Source: Burkholderiales bacterium (GTDB taxonomy: Bacteria; Pseudomonadota; Gammaproteobacteria; Burkholderiales; Burkholderiaceae_C). From it: a stretch of DNA of 53,588 bases. The stretch covers positions 1-53,588 of the forward strand of contig JACRAZ010000052.1 of assembly GCA_016213205.1 (NCBI GenBank). Direction: 5' to 3'. Below the pieces are notes generated by a model. It was given only the letters and a program-made list of their open reading frames with translations. It did no database searches and was not told the origin of the DNA. Both the position numbers and the translations under genes were made by a program. This document shows positions 25,325 through 33,652 of this stretch, one piece after another; the stretch's first letter is position 1, and each line of letters opens with the position of its first letter.

Positions 25325-26544
25325 AGCCGCTTGATCGCCGCGGTGTCGCTGCCCCGCGCTGCCACGGCGAGCAGCCGGCGCGCCCGGCCGGCCTGCCGCG
25401 CGGTGCCGCCCTCGCCGCTGAGGTAGTACTCGGCCAGCAGCGTGTACACCTCGGCGTTGTAGTCCGGCATCACGCCCTGCAGCACCTGCACCGCCTCGGC
25501 GTGACGCCCGAGCCCCTTGAGTGCCCGCGCCCTCAGCGCAGCGGTGTAGGTGTTGCCCGGGTGGACCGCATGCGCCGACTCGGCGGCCGCCAGCGCCTCG
25601 GCGTACCGTTGCTGCTCGAGCCGCAGCGTCGCCAGGCTGGTCCAGGCCTCGTCCAGGCGGCACAGGCGCGCGGCCAGCTCGAACGCGCGCGCGGCCGCCT
25701 CATGGCGCCGGTGCATCCAGTGGTCGTTGGCGATCTGCAGCGTGGCGGCATGCGCCACGCTGGCGAGTCGGTCTGCGCTCAGCCCGGGGTGGCTGCCCGG
25801 GGAGGCAAAGGCCAGCAGGGCATCGATCGAGCCGCCCCATCGGGGCGCCAGCGCCCACACATAGGCCTCGCGCACGATCAGGTTGTCGGGCTGCACGGCC
25901 AGGCTGCGCTCGAACCAGTCGGCCGGCCCGCTGGCCCGGCCGGCCCAGGCGGGCAGGCCTGCCACTTCCAGCCCCAGGCGCACGGCGGCCAACACGCCGG
26001 TTTCTCCCGCCCACGCGCGGGACGCGGACACGAGGAAGTGGTAGGTCAGGATCGGCTTCGGGTGCAGCGGCAGCGCTTTCATCGCCCACTCGCGCGCCTG
26101 GCCCAGCGCGGCATGGAAGGCTTGCATCTGGTGGTCCGGGATGTCACGCGACCAGGCCTGGCCGCGGATCTGCCAGGCCACCGCGGCCAGGTGCAGCACC
26201 ATCGCCTGATGGGCCGCATACGATGTGGGCATCCGCCGCACCCATTCCTGGATCATTGGCGCCATCTGCGGCCCCCAGCGGTCGAAGGCCCCGAACTCAG
26301 CGAACAGCGCCTCGTCTGACAGGCGCCCGACCGAATAGGCCTGCAGCAGACCATCCATCCGGCTTTGCAGCGCCGGGTAGTGGCGTTCGCGCAGCAACAG
26401 CAGCGTCTGCTCCTGCCGCTGCACCACCTCGGTCCAAGGCAGTCGGCCCTCGCACCGGGGCGAAGCGCCTGCCGCGCCGGCCAGCAAGAGCCACAGGCCT
26501 GCCCCCAGCGCCAGCCACGCGGCGCGGATCACGGTTCGATTCAT
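25285..26544 (-). CDS. Exported TPR/DUF4034-like protein
   Basis: A 419-residue protein with a signal peptide (about 1-28, ending AGA-SP). An alpha-helical body follows with TPR-like repeats in the last third (LARLCRLDEAWTSLATLRLE, YAEALAAAESAHAVHPGNTY, HAEAVQVLQGVMPDYNAEVY). The middle (PNNLIVREAY-like segment, then LAPRWGGSIDALLAF) resembles DUF4034 proteins. Function is unknown, presumably a periplasmic scaffold. It is a single gene. Its last 40 bp overlap the 3' end of the AraC gene on the other strand. A small hairpin lies upstream. Confidence 0.75.
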   Translation of the reverse strand: MNRTVIRAAWLALGAGLWLLLAGAAGASPRCEGRLPWTEVVQRQEQTLLLLRERHYPALQSRMDGLLQAYSVGRLSDEALFAEFGAFDRWGPQMAPMIQEWVRRMPTSYAAHQAMVLHLAAVAWQIRGQAWSRDIPDHQMQAFHAALGQAREWAMKALPLHPKPILTYHFLVSASRAWAGETGVLAAVRLGLEVAGLPAWAGRASGPADWFERSLAVQPDNLIVREAYVWALAPRWGGSIDALLAFASPGSHPGLSADRLASVAHAATLQIANDHWMHRRHEAAARAFELAARLCRLDEAWTSLATLRLEQQRYAEALAAAESAHAVHPGNTYTAALRARALKGLGRHAEAVQVLQGVMPDYNAEVYTLLAEYYLSGEGGTARQAGRARRLLAVAARGSDTAAIKRLQALGPPGHDDRP

Positions 26545-26592
26545 TCATGCCCCCCGGGTTCGTTCTCCAGCACCGGCCCCGCACCAGGCGGG

Positions 26593-26613
26593 TGGGTGCT
26601 TCGCTAGCACCCA
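26593..26613 (-). terminator. Possible terminator after glyoxalase gene
   Basis: TGGGTGC and GCACCCA form a 7-base stem with a 7-base loop, 46 bp past the stop of the glyoxalase-fold gene on the reverse strand. It has no T-run and could equally be a leader structure of the TPR gene. Confidence 0.3.
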
Positions 26614-26658
26614 TCGTACCCGGCCGCCCGAAGGAGCCCCGGCGTGGCGGGCCAGGCT

Positions 26659-27060
26659 TCAGGCGTCGGCCACCGCCCCGATGTCGCCGTGCATGCCCGC
26701 CACCACGACGACATAGCCGTCCGGGTCGCGCAGCCAGAATTCGCGGTGCTGGGCCAGCGGGTTGATGTGCAGCGGCTCCAGCACCGTGGCGCCGGCCACC
26801 TGCGCGCGCTGGTAGGCCACGTCCACCGCCGCATGCTGGAACCAGAGCACCGTGCCGTTGCCAAGGGGCCGCAGCGCCGGGTTGCCCAGGTGCGGGTGTT
26901 CGTGCGCGTCCCAGTGGTGCAGCTGCAGCGCCAGCGTGTCACCGTCCATCAGCATCTCGTACTCGGTGCCGCCATGGGCGCTGCGCAGGCCCAGCGCGGC
27001 CTGGTACCAGCGGCTGCTGGCCTCGACATCGTGCACCGCGATCATCGGTTGGGGTGTCAT
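26659..27060 (-). CDS. VOC/glyoxalase-fold protein
   Basis: A 133-residue protein of the vicinal-oxygen-chelate superfamily (glyoxalase, bleomycin-resistance, dioxygenase relatives). It has paired beta-alpha-beta-beta-beta units: IAVHDVEASSRWYQAALGL at the start, ALQLHHWDAHEHPH in the middle with possible metal His, and VAGATVLEPL ... EFWLRDPDGYVVVVA at the end with the typical final Asp-Pro-Asp-Gly. The substrate is unknown. GGAGAACCCC precedes the ATG. It is a single gene. Confidence 0.87.
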   Translation of the reverse strand: MTPQPMIAVHDVEASSRWYQAALGLRSAHGGTEYEMLMDGDTLALQLHHWDAHEHPHLGNPALRPLGNGTVLWFQHAAVDVAYQRAQVAGATVLEPLHINPLAQHREFWLRDPDGYVVVVAGMHGDIGAVADA

Positions 27061-27155
27061 GGGGTTCTCCGTGCGTCAGGGCCACCGGCCAGCCATGGCC
27101 AGTGCTTGCCCGGGGGGCGCAACCGCCGTGCCAGGGCGAGCCATGATCATGCCGC

Positions 27156-27797
27156 TCAGCCGGGGTCCTGGTCCAGCAGCGCGGTGCGGCCGACGACGGT
27201 GCGCGGCACCAGCAACGCACCGGGCGCGACCACCGCGTTGGCGCCCAGGCGCACGCCATCACCCAGCAGCGCGCCGAACTTCTGCACGCCGGTGCCATAG
27301 AGCGCATCTCCCAGGCGCACCCGGATGGGCTGGCCGGGGCGCTCGTTGCGATGGTTGGCAACGACGCTGCCGGCCTCCAGGTTGACGCCGCAACCGAGCA
27401 CCGAATCGCCCACGAAATTGAAGTGCGCCAGGCGGCAGCCGGCAAACAGGAACGAGGCCTTGAGCTCGGCGCCCGGCCCCACGATGCAGGCTTCGTCGAG
27501 CCAGTTGCCGCCACGCAGCGTGGCCCCGGCAGCCACCAGGCAGCCGGGCCCGATGACCAGCGGCCCCTTGAGCACCGCACCGGGTTCGACGATGGCGGTT
27601 TCATGCACCAGCTGCTCACCGCGGCGTCGCCAGGCGGGGCCCTCCAGCGCCGCCGCCAGCGCCCGCACCAGCGGTTCGGCCCGCTCGACCAGGCGCCAGG
27701 GCGCGAGCCCGGCCGCCGGCGCCGCCAGCGGCGATGAATTCCAACTCGCAATGTAAGCGGCCATCGACCACATCAGGGTGTCGTCTTCCCCAGCCAT
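27156..27797 (-). CDS. Left-handed beta-helix (GlmU-like) protein
   Basis: A 213-residue protein with hexapeptide repeats from about residue 65 onward (TAIVEPGAVLKGPLVIGPGC, VGDSVLGCGVNLEAGSVVANHRNE, LLGDGVRLGANAVVAPGALL). It resembles the left-handed helix of GlmU and other sugar-nucleotide acyltransferases. It lacks the nucleotidyltransferase half. The N terminus (MAAYIASWNSSPL) is unlike GlmU. It may be an acyltransferase or only a binding protein. ACGGAGCACGCCG lies before the ATG. It lies 13 bp after the GST gene, probably one transcript. Confidence 0.75.
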   Translation of the reverse strand: MAGEDDTLMWSMAAYIASWNSSPLAAPAAGLAPWRLVERAEPLVRALAAALEGPAWRRRGEQLVHETAIVEPGAVLKGPLVIGPGCLVAAGATLRGGNWLDEACIVGPGAELKASFLFAGCRLAHFNFVGDSVLGCGVNLEAGSVVANHRNERPGQPIRVRLGDALYGTGVQKFGALLGDGVRLGANAVVAPGALLVPRTVVGRTALLDQDPG

Positions 27798-27810
27798 CGG
27801 CGTGCTCCGT

Positions 27811-28437
27811 TCAGGGTTCGCCGTAGCGGCCGTGCAGCCGGAAGGCGGCCCGCTCGGACAGGCGCTCGTAGTAGGCCTCGACCGCAGGCAGGCGCGGTCG
27901 TGGCATCGGGGTCATGAACCAGCGGTGGGTGGACAGGCCCAGCACGACATCGGCGAGCGTGAAGCCCTGGGGCAGCACATGGCCGCTGGCGCTGCGCACG
28001 AGCTGTGCATCGAGCAGGGCCATCATGCGGTTCCAGGCCGCGGTGCTGGCCTCGATGCCGGCCGGGTCTGCAAACGCCGGGCTCTTGCGCACCAGGCCCA
28101 TGAACGCGTGGCGCCAGGCAGTGTTCAGCTCGGTGGCCTGCCAGTCCATCCACTGCTCCACCCGGGCGCGCGCGGCGGGCTCGGCCGGCAGCAGGTCGGT
28201 GCGCCCGGCCCGTGCGGCCAGGTAGCGGCAGATGGTGTTCGATTCCCACAGCACGAAGTCGCCGTCGCGGATCACCGGCACCAGCGCGTTCGGGTTCAGC
28301 GCCAGGAAGGCCGGGTCGTCGGTGGGCTGGAAGCCCGTGCCCCAGGGCTGCTGCTCATGGGGCAGCGCCAGCTCCTCGCACAGCCACAACACCTTTCGCA
28401 CATTGATCGACGAGGAGCGGCCGAGGACTTGAAGCAT
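27811..28437 (-). CDS. Glutathione S-transferase
   Basis: A 208-residue cytoplasmic GST. The N-terminal thioredoxin-like domain (about 1-80) has the start LGRSSSINVRKVLWLCEEL with a Ser-rich catalytic loop, the cis-Pro segment NALVPVIRDGD, and WESNTICRYLA with the glutamate/Ser that bind glutathione. The C-terminal helical domain includes FTLADVVLGLSTHRW. This is the theta/beta-like bacterial group. The substrate is unknown. No strong ribosome site is visible before the ATG at 28437. Confidence 0.9.
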   Translation of the reverse strand: MLQVLGRSSSINVRKVLWLCEELALPHEQQPWGTGFQPTDDPAFLALNPNALVPVIRDGDFVLWESNTICRYLAARAGRTDLLPAEPAARARVEQWMDWQATELNTAWRHAFMGLVRKSPAFADPAGIEASTAAWNRMMALLDAQLVRSASGHVLPQGFTLADVVLGLSTHRWFMTPMPRPRLPAVEAYYERLSERAAFRLHGRYGEP

Positions 28438-28498
28438 GGAAGGGGGCAAGGGAGACAACAGCGGTCGATGATGCCACCGCCACCGGGCCACCCCGCCC

Positions 28499-28843
28499 CT
28501 AACCCGGATGCTGCGTAGGGTCTGGTGCCTGCGGATCGACCGCCTGCGCCACCCACTGCGCATAGGGCTCGAACACCCGGTCCAGCACCACCGCGTGGAT
28601 GTCGGGCAGCTCGTAGGGGTGCAGCGCACGGATCGCCGCCTCCACCGCGGGATACCGGGTCTCGGTGGTCTTGGCCACCAGGCGCACTTCGGGGCCCTGC
28701 TGCAGCACGCCATCCCAGCGGTAGACGCTGTCGATCGGCTCCAGTTGCACGCAGGCCGCGAGGCCCTGTTCGACCAGGTGGCGCGCGATGCGCAGCGCCT
28801 CGTCCTGGGTGGCGGTGGTGGTGGTGACGGCCAGCAGCTTCAT
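28499..28843 (-). CDS. cutA: Divalent cation tolerance protein CutA
   Basis: A 114-residue CutA1 protein, a trimeric ferredoxin-like fold that binds copper and other divalent cations. The start LLAVTTTTATQDEALRIARHLVEQGLAACVQ and the Y-x-W-x-G motif (SVYRWDGVLQQGPEVRLVAKTTETRY) are diagnostic. HPYELPDIHAVVLD follows. Its ATG overlaps the stop of the upstream exported protein gene by four bases (ATGA). In many Burkholderiales cutA precedes dsbD; here it does not. Confidence 0.93.
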   Translation of the reverse strand: MKLLAVTTTTATQDEALRIARHLVEQGLAACVQLEPIDSVYRWDGVLQQGPEVRLVAKTTETRYPAVEAAIRALHPYELPDIHAVVLDRVFEPYAQWVAQAVDPQAPDPTQHPG

Positions 28844-29388
28844 CGGCTTCGGGGGGAGACGCGCAGGTAGTCGGCCACCATCTCGCGGGCCAGATCGGGT
28901 GGCGCCAGGCTGTCGAAGCTGCGCAGCACCAGCCGCAGGTCGCGCTGGTTGGTGTAGACCGGGTCGCCGATCAGCAGCATCGAGCCGGTGCCGGCCAGGT
29001 TGCGCACCGTGAGCAGCGGGTGGGCCCGCAGGCGCACGACGAGCAGCTGCGCCTGGTCGTCGGCGAAGATGGTGGTCTCGAGCACGCGGTCGCAGCCCGC
29101 AGCCTGCGCGCGGTCGAGGATGCTGCGCACATTGGACGGCAGGTCGCGGGCCTCCACCGGCAACGGCAGCCGCACGACGCGTTCACCGGCGTTCTGGAGC
29201 TGGCCGGCCACCTGGGCATTGAAGCCGTTGTTGAGCTGGTTCCACGCGGTGTTGGCCTCGTGGTCCTGCAGATCGAGGTTGCGGCCATGGCCCACCACCA
29301 GGGTGCAGGGGCCGGTGTCCTCCTGGGCCATGCAGGGCATGGCCACGAGGGCACAACACAGCAGCAGGAAGGCGGGCAGGCGGGGCAT
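28840..29388 (-). CDS. Exported hypothetical protein (182 aa)
   Basis: The family is not recognised. The 182-residue product has a clear signal peptide (MPRLPAFLLLCCALVAMPCMA) and a mature part of about 160 residues. It has two Cys, near CTLVVGHGRN and AAGCDRVLET, that may pair. The pattern NTAWNQLNNGFNAQVAGQLQ followed by RVVRLPLP and RVLETTIFADDQAQLLVVRLRAHP recalls periplasmic proteins that assemble on surfaces, but that is not decisive. The start at 29388 is the one that gives an intact signal peptide. It is translationally coupled to cutA. Confidence 0.7.
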   Translation of the reverse strand: MPRLPAFLLLCCALVAMPCMAQEDTGPCTLVVGHGRNLDLQDHEANTAWNQLNNGFNAQVAGQLQNAGERVVRLPLPVEARDLPSNVRSILDRAQAAGCDRVLETTIFADDQAQLLVVRLRAHPLLTVRNLAGTGSMLLIGDPVYTNQRDLRLVLRSFDSLAPPDLAREMVADYLRVSPRSR

Positions 29389-29462
29389 GGTGCGGCGCGC
29401 CGCCACGCGCGCCACCCGGCGGCGTGCGGCCGAGTGCCGATTCTCGCCTGCGCGGCCCTGGC

Positions 29463-29537
29463 GGGCGCGGCCGCCTGCGCGGCGGTTGCGGGCGCGGCCG
29501 CCTGCGCGGCGCTTGCAGGCGCGGGCCGCCTACGCGG
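29463..29537. repeat. 27-bp imperfect tandem repeat, three units
   Basis: Blocks beginning at 29463, 29490 and 29517 share GGCGCGG-CCGCCTGCGCGG with few changes, at a fixed period of 27 bp. It lies in the 141-bp gap between two reverse genes (29389-29529) and runs into the last codons of the 29530-29940 gene. No promoter or hairpin is obvious. Confidence 0.6.
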
Positions 29538-29940
29538 CCAGGGCCCGCACCGGCGTGCTGCGGCGCCAGCCGGCGAACTCCAGCGCAGCCATCGCCAGCA
29601 CGCCGGCCGCATGCACGGCCAGGAAGCCGAGCCCGGCCACGCTGGGCTGCAGCCACGTGCTGCCGGCCAGCAGGGCACAGCCCAGCGCCCAGCCCAGGTT
29701 GCCCCAGACCACCAGCCCCACCAGCGCCGAGGGCAGGCGCGCGGCCCGCGCCATGAACACCAGCAGCACCGCATAGGCCAGCATGAAGAGGCCACTTTCC
29801 TGCAGCAGCAGCGTGGGCAGTTGCAGGCTGTGGCCAAGCGGCGCGGTGGCCGCCAGTTGCAGCGCAGCCATCGCGGCGCTCATCGCGGCGTCGATCAGCA
29901 GCGCGGTCTTCAGCAGGGGGGAGGGGGTCAGCAGGGTCAT
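29530..29940 (-). CDS. Four-span membrane protein, hypothetical
   Basis: A 136-residue hydrophobic protein with four predicted helices (about 10-32, 42-63, 73-95, 101-122) and a short polar C terminus (WRRSTPVRALAA). No catalytic motif or named family is apparent. CAGGAGCTTGCG precedes the ATG at 29940. It is followed by the 27-bp repeat and preceded by a 157-bp gap in which I see nothing specific. Confidence 0.7.
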   Translation of the reverse strand: MTLLTPSPLLKTALLIDAAMSAAMAALQLAATAPLGHSLQLPTLLLQESGLFMLAYAVLLVFMARAARLPSALVGLVVWGNLGWALGCALLAGSTWLQPSVAGLGFLAVHAAGVLAMAALEFAGWRRSTPVRALAA

Positions 29941-30097
29941 CGCAAGCTCCTGGGGCGGGGGTGGCAGGGGTGGCATGTCGGCCGCGGCACGCTGGCATGC
30001 GCCCTGCGGCCCGGCTGCGACACAGTCTGCTGCGCGCCGCGCGCGCTGGCGATGACCTGCCAGGTCAAGCCCGCGGCCGCGCCCCCAGGGCTGGCGG

Positions 30098-30886
30098 TCA
30101 GGCCACGACCACCTTCTTCAGGGCCGGCACGAACACCTTGCGCGCCAGCAGGCGAAAGCCCGCCGGCGTGGGGTGCAGCTCATTGGCCCACCAGCGGTCG
30201 CTGCCCTCGGGTTCGTCGGGCATGGTGCCGGCGCTGCGCAGGGCGACCACCGGGCCCATGGCCGCCTTGTCCTTGCGCAGCGCGAGCTGGGCCTCGCGCA
30301 AGCGGTCGACCAGGGCGCGGAACAGGTCGCGCCGCAGGGCCTTGGGCACCTTGGCGCGGTCCATTGGTTGCTTCAGCCAGTCGGCCGGGCCGAACACGCC
30401 CTTGCCGGTGGGCCACGCGTAATCGTAGTTGTGGGTGAACACGGTGGCCGTGGTGTTGCGGGCCCGGAAGCGCAGGATCAGCTCACGGTAGGCGCCGATG
30501 ATCTTGGCGATCGCCGCATCGGGCTGGCCCTCGCGGAAGCAGCCGGCCACGTCGGTGGCCTTGGCGCAGTCGTCCTTCAGCAGGCGCAGCATGTCGCTGA
30601 CGCCGGCGATGTCGTTGCCGCCGCCACTGAGCAGCAGCGCCTGCACGCCCTGGCCGTAGAACTTGAAGCCGAGGTCGATGTCCTTGCGGTAGCGGTCGCT
30701 CCACTGCGCGGCCTCGGCGCCATTGCGGCCCACGACCACCAGCGTCTGCTGGTCGAGCGCGGCGCCGATCTCCTGCGCCAGGTTGTCCATCGGGTACCAG
30801 AACCACGAATCGCCGATCGCCAGGATCGTGGGGTTGGCCTGCGCGGCGATGGCGCCGGGCACGCCCCAGAACACGTTGTCAGCCAT
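30098..30886 (-). CDS. SGNH/GDSL hydrolase
   Basis: A 262-residue esterase-type enzyme without a signal peptide. The four SGNH blocks are visible: GDSW with nucleophile Ser27, GRNG (Gly53, Asn55), GGGND with Asn91, and ELHPTPAG with the catalytic His238. There is a long insert between blocks III and V (about 100-225). The substrate could be a lipid, an acylated sugar or a peptidoglycan ester. It starts 7 bp after the cysteine peptidase stop and follows GGAGTGATGCC, so it is co-expressed with the peptidase. The pair looks like a functional unit. Confidence 0.85.
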   Translation of the reverse strand: MADNVFWGVPGAIAAQANPTILAIGDSWFWYPMDNLAQEIGAALDQQTLVVVGRNGAEAAQWSDRYRKDIDLGFKFYGQGVQALLLSGGGNDIAGVSDMLRLLKDDCAKATDVAGCFREGQPDAAIAKIIGAYRELILRFRARNTTATVFTHNYDYAWPTGKGVFGPADWLKQPMDRAKVPKALRRDLFRALVDRLREAQLALRKDKAAMGPVVALRSAGTMPDEPEGSDRWWANELHPTPAGFRLLARKVFVPALKKVVVA

Positions 30887-30893
30887 GGTGGCA

Positions 30894-31757
30894 TCACTCC
30901 TTGAAGAGATCGGTGTCGACGAACTTGGCCTTCACCAGCGACCAGAAGTCGGCCGCCAGGCCCTGTTCCACGTAGGCATAGGGCAGCCAGCCGTAGCCGG
31001 CCTCGCCCCAGCCGGTGCCCCAGGAATTGCGGATCAGCAGCGCGCCGCGGGCCTTGCCGATCTTCTTCCGATCGTCGTAGCCCACGGCCAGCACCGCGTG
31101 GCCGCCCTCGAGCGTGTCGCCGGCGGTGGGCAGCGGGACCTCGCCCTTGCCGTCGCCGGTGGGCGGCATCGAGCTGTAGACCGAGAAGCCGAACATCGCC
31201 GGCAGCCGCGCCGCCAGGCTGGTGCGCAGGCGCGCCAGCAGGGTGCCGGCGTCGGTGCCGGCGGGGTCGAGCCGGTAGTACTCGATGGCCTGGTAGTTCT
31301 GCGCGAACGAGAAGCAGAAGCTGCCCGGATCGTCGTTGAAGCGCGCCTCGTCGTAAGGCCAGTAGCGCTCGGCCGGCACGCCGAACAGCACCATGGCCTT
31401 CATCGTGTCGCGCAGGTAGGTGCCGTCGTCGCCCGCGAAGCCGGCCAGCTGCCGCGTGACCTTGTAGAGAAACAGGCGCGAGGCGTCGAGGTGGCGGCCG
31501 AAGGCACGGCGCTCGAAGTACTCGAGCATGCCCACGCCGGCGTGCGCGGTGCACGAGCCGAGCTGGCCCTGGTCTTCGATCGGCGGGCAATGCTGCCGCA
31601 GGTCCACCGAGGCCGGCAGCGCCTTGGCCGCCTGCGCATGCTTCAATGGCGCCGACTTGGCCAGCACCTTGGCGATGGAATCGGTGGCACCGGTGTAGTC
31701 GCGCAGGTCGGGCAGGTCGCGTTGCCAGCCCAGGCCGCGGCCGTGGATGCGTCTCAT
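30894..31757 (-). CDS. Papain-like C1 family cysteine peptidase
   Basis: A 287-residue peptidase with the C1A catalytic set: GQLGSCTAHAG with Cys69, LEGGHAVLAVGYDD with His220, and IRNSWGTGWGEAGYGWLPY with Asn244. The oxyanion Gln (Q64) is in place. The start (RRIHGRGLGWQRDLPDLRD) is a short pro-like segment seen in bacterial C1 peptidases. There is no signal peptide, so it is cytoplasmic or exported by another route. AAGGAGGACCCCG gives a strong ribosome site. It forms a two-gene unit with the SGNH hydrolase. The target is unknown. Confidence 0.88.
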   Translation of the reverse strand: MRRIHGRGLGWQRDLPDLRDYTGATDSIAKVLAKSAPLKHAQAAKALPASVDLRQHCPPIEDQGQLGSCTAHAGVGMLEYFERRAFGRHLDASRLFLYKVTRQLAGFAGDDGTYLRDTMKAMVLFGVPAERYWPYDEARFNDDPGSFCFSFAQNYQAIEYYRLDPAGTDAGTLLARLRTSLAARLPAMFGFSVYSSMPPTGDGKGEVPLPTAGDTLEGGHAVLAVGYDDRKKIGKARGALLIRNSWGTGWGEAGYGWLPYAYVEQGLAADFWSLVKAKFVDTDLFKE

Positions 31758-31883
31758 CGGGGTCCTCCTTCGGGCGCGCTGCTGCACGGTGGTTGGCGCG
31801 GCGCCAGCGGCGGGTGTACCACCAGCCCCAGCCGAGGCCATCCGACGAACAGGGGATGCACCCGGCCGGCAGTGCGGCCTCAG

Positions 31884-31915
31884 GCCGGACCGGGCCGCTC
31901 CCGGCCGGCCTGATC
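31884..31915 (-). repeat. 32-bp dispersed inverted repeat, copy 1
   Basis: Exact reverse complement of 34848-34879 over 32 bases. Internally it begins GCCGG and carries CCGGCC near its end, so each copy can fold. It lies in the 225-bp gap between the peptidase start (31757) and the nucleotidyltransferase stop (31983), which shows no other feature. Confidence 0.7.
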
Positions 31916-31982
31916 TCCTCGGGGGACCGGCCCGCAGGGCCGTGGGGGCTGACGTGGGCGCATGGGAAAGCCTCTCAAGCTC

Positions 31983-32591
31983 TCAGGCCAACGCGGTGCT
32001 TGCCACCACGCGCAGCCGGGGCCAGCGCACGAGCCAGCCCTTGGTGGCGATGCGCTGCTCGAACACCGCGCGCGGCGCGCGCGCCGGGTTGTGGCGCAGG
32101 CGCAGCGTAAACAGGTCGGCCAGGCCGAGCGGCGCGATGACCCGCAGCGCGCCACCCGCCGCCAGCGTGACGCCCACCGCGGTGGCTGTCTCGGGCCAGG
32201 TGGCGATGCCCTCGGCCAGTGAGTGCAGCGGCGCCACGCCGCCGCCGTACCAGTGGTGCACCCCGGCCTGGTTCACCACCTCCCAGAGCAGGCCGGGCTG
32301 CAGCGCCGCGAGCCGGGCCTGCAGCGCGGCCTCGTGCTGCGGGCCGGTGTGGGTGGCATCGAAGTAGACAAGGTCCAGGTCGCTGCCCGCGGGCGCGGCA
32401 TGCGCAGCGCCAAGGCCGTGCAGCGCGTCCCACACCCGGTTGCGCACCGCGCCGGCGCCGATGCACCACTGCGCCAGCCCGAGCGAGGCCGCCGCCCGCA
32501 GCGCGGCCATGAAGCCGGCATCGGCCGCCAGCAGCGTGCACAGGCGCTGCGCGAGTGCGGCGTTGTCCGGCCCCGCGTCGGCCGGGTTCAA
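31983..32591 (-). CDS. Nucleotidyltransferase-fold protein (NTP_transf_6 type)
   Basis: A 202-residue protein. An early helix is followed by CIGAGAVRNRVWDALHG and GSDLDLVYFD, which supply the Gly-Ser-Asp-Leu-Asp acid motif of the pol-beta nucleotidyltransferase fold. The later HHWYGGGVAPLHSLAEGIATWPETATAVGV segment is diagnostic for the DUF925/NTP_transf_6 family. No substrate is known. The start is a TTG at 32591 that overlaps the asparaginase stop; no ATG is available before residue 28. It is coupled to the asparaginase gene. Confidence 0.8.
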   Translation of the reverse strand: MNPADAGPDNAALAQRLCTLLAADAGFMAALRAAASLGLAQWCIGAGAVRNRVWDALHGLGAAHAAPAGSDLDLVYFDATHTGPQHEAALQARLAALQPGLLWEVVNQAGVHHWYGGGVAPLHSLAEGIATWPETATAVGVTLAAGGALRVIAPLGLADLFTLRLRHNPARAPRAVFEQRIATKGWLVRWPRLRVVASTALA

Positions 32592-33649
32592 GCGGCCGGT
32601 CCCAGCGCCGTGCGCAGCCCCGCGCTCGGCTGCAGCGCCCCGACCGCGAGGCCGTTCCAGTTGTTCAGCACCGGCTCGGCCAGCGTGTGCATGAAGCCGC
32701 GCTCGTCGTCGGCCAGCGGCAGCAGGGCCTCGATCACCGCGGCCATCACCACCTCGGCGGCGCGGGCGTTGTTGCCGTCGTCGATCTTGATCGCCACGCC
32801 CAGGCCCTGCGCGGGCAGCGCGGCGCAGTACACGCCTTCGGCCCCCACCTTGCAGAACACGCGTTCGCCCAGGCGCTGCATCACGCGGGTGTCGAAGCGG
32901 CCGCTGCCGGCCACGAAGAAGGGCGCGGCCGCCACCGCGGCGCGCAGCCGGCGCGCGGCGCGGGCATGCGCCTCGCCCAGGCCCTGGCCGGTGCCCACCC
33001 GCGCGAAGCCCAGCGCCAGCTGCCGCAGCGGAATGCCGAAGGTGGGGATCGAACAGCCATCGGTGCCCACTGGCGCGCGCGCCAGGTCGCAGCCGGTGGC
33101 GGCCTGCAGCGCGGCGCTCACCTCGCGCATCACCGGGTGCTGCGGCTGCAGGTAGCCGCGCACGAATTCACGCGGCTCGGCGCCCTGGGCACGCGCCATC
33201 AGGCAGCCCACGCAGACGAAACCGGCATGCTTGCCCGAGCAGTTGTTGTGCAGCGCCTGCGGCTCGCCGCCACTGCGCGCCAGCGCCTTGAGCGTGCCGT
33301 CGTGGCCCGGCCAATGCGCGCCGCATTCGAGCGCGGCCGCATCGAGCCCGGCCTTGGCCAGCATGCGCGCGGCGGTGGCCACGTGCGCGGGCTCGCCGCC
33401 GTGCGAGGCGCAGGCCAGCGCGAGTTCCTCGTCGTCAAGGCCGAAGGCCTCGGCCGCGCCGCCGGCCACCAGCGGCAGCGCCTGCAGCACCTTGACCGCC
33501 GAGCGCGGGAACACCGGCCGCGCCACGTCGCCCAGCGCAAGCCGCAGTGCGCCACTGGCATCGACAACCGCCAGCGCGCCGCGGTGGAACGACTCGACAT
33601 GGCCGCCGCGCAGCACCTGCACCAGGTCGGGATTCGTCGGAAGGTTCAT
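32588..33649 (-). CDS. L-asparaginase II (Rhizobium etli type)
   Basis: A 353-residue enzyme of the Asparaginase_II family, which hydrolyses asparagine to aspartate and ammonia and is unrelated in sequence to E. coli AnsA/AnsB. Signature segments are FPRSAVKVLQALPLV, LACASHGGEPAH, ECGAHWPGHD, NNCSGKHAGFVCVG with catalytic Ser-Gly-Lys, and GTDGCSIPTFGIPL. The start at 33649 comes directly after the tandem intergenic element, whose GGGCGGTCC end is three bases from the ATG. An open frame continues upstream through the repeats but encodes only the repeated element. Confidence 0.9.
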   Translation of the reverse strand: MNLPTNPDLVQVLRGGHVESFHRGALAVVDASGALRLALGDVARPVFPRSAVKVLQALPLVAGGAAEAFGLDDEELALACASHGGEPAHVATAARMLAKAGLDAAALECGAHWPGHDGTLKALARSGGEPQALHNNCSGKHAGFVCVGCLMARAQGAEPREFVRGYLQPQHPVMREVSAALQAATGCDLARAPVGTDGCSIPTFGIPLRQLALGFARVGTGQGLGEAHARAARRLRAAVAAAPFFVAGSGRFDTRVMQRLGERVFCKVGAEGVYCAALPAQGLGVAIKIDDGNNARAAEVVMAAVIEALLPLADDERGFMHTLAEPVLNNWNGLAVGALQPSAGLRTALGPAA

Positions 33650-33652
33650 CAG

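Noticed and set aside
26531..26542. GGTTCGATTC, which resembles a tRNA T-loop
   Set aside because: It lies in the first codons of the exported TPR gene; no acceptor, anticodon or D stems can be drawn around it.
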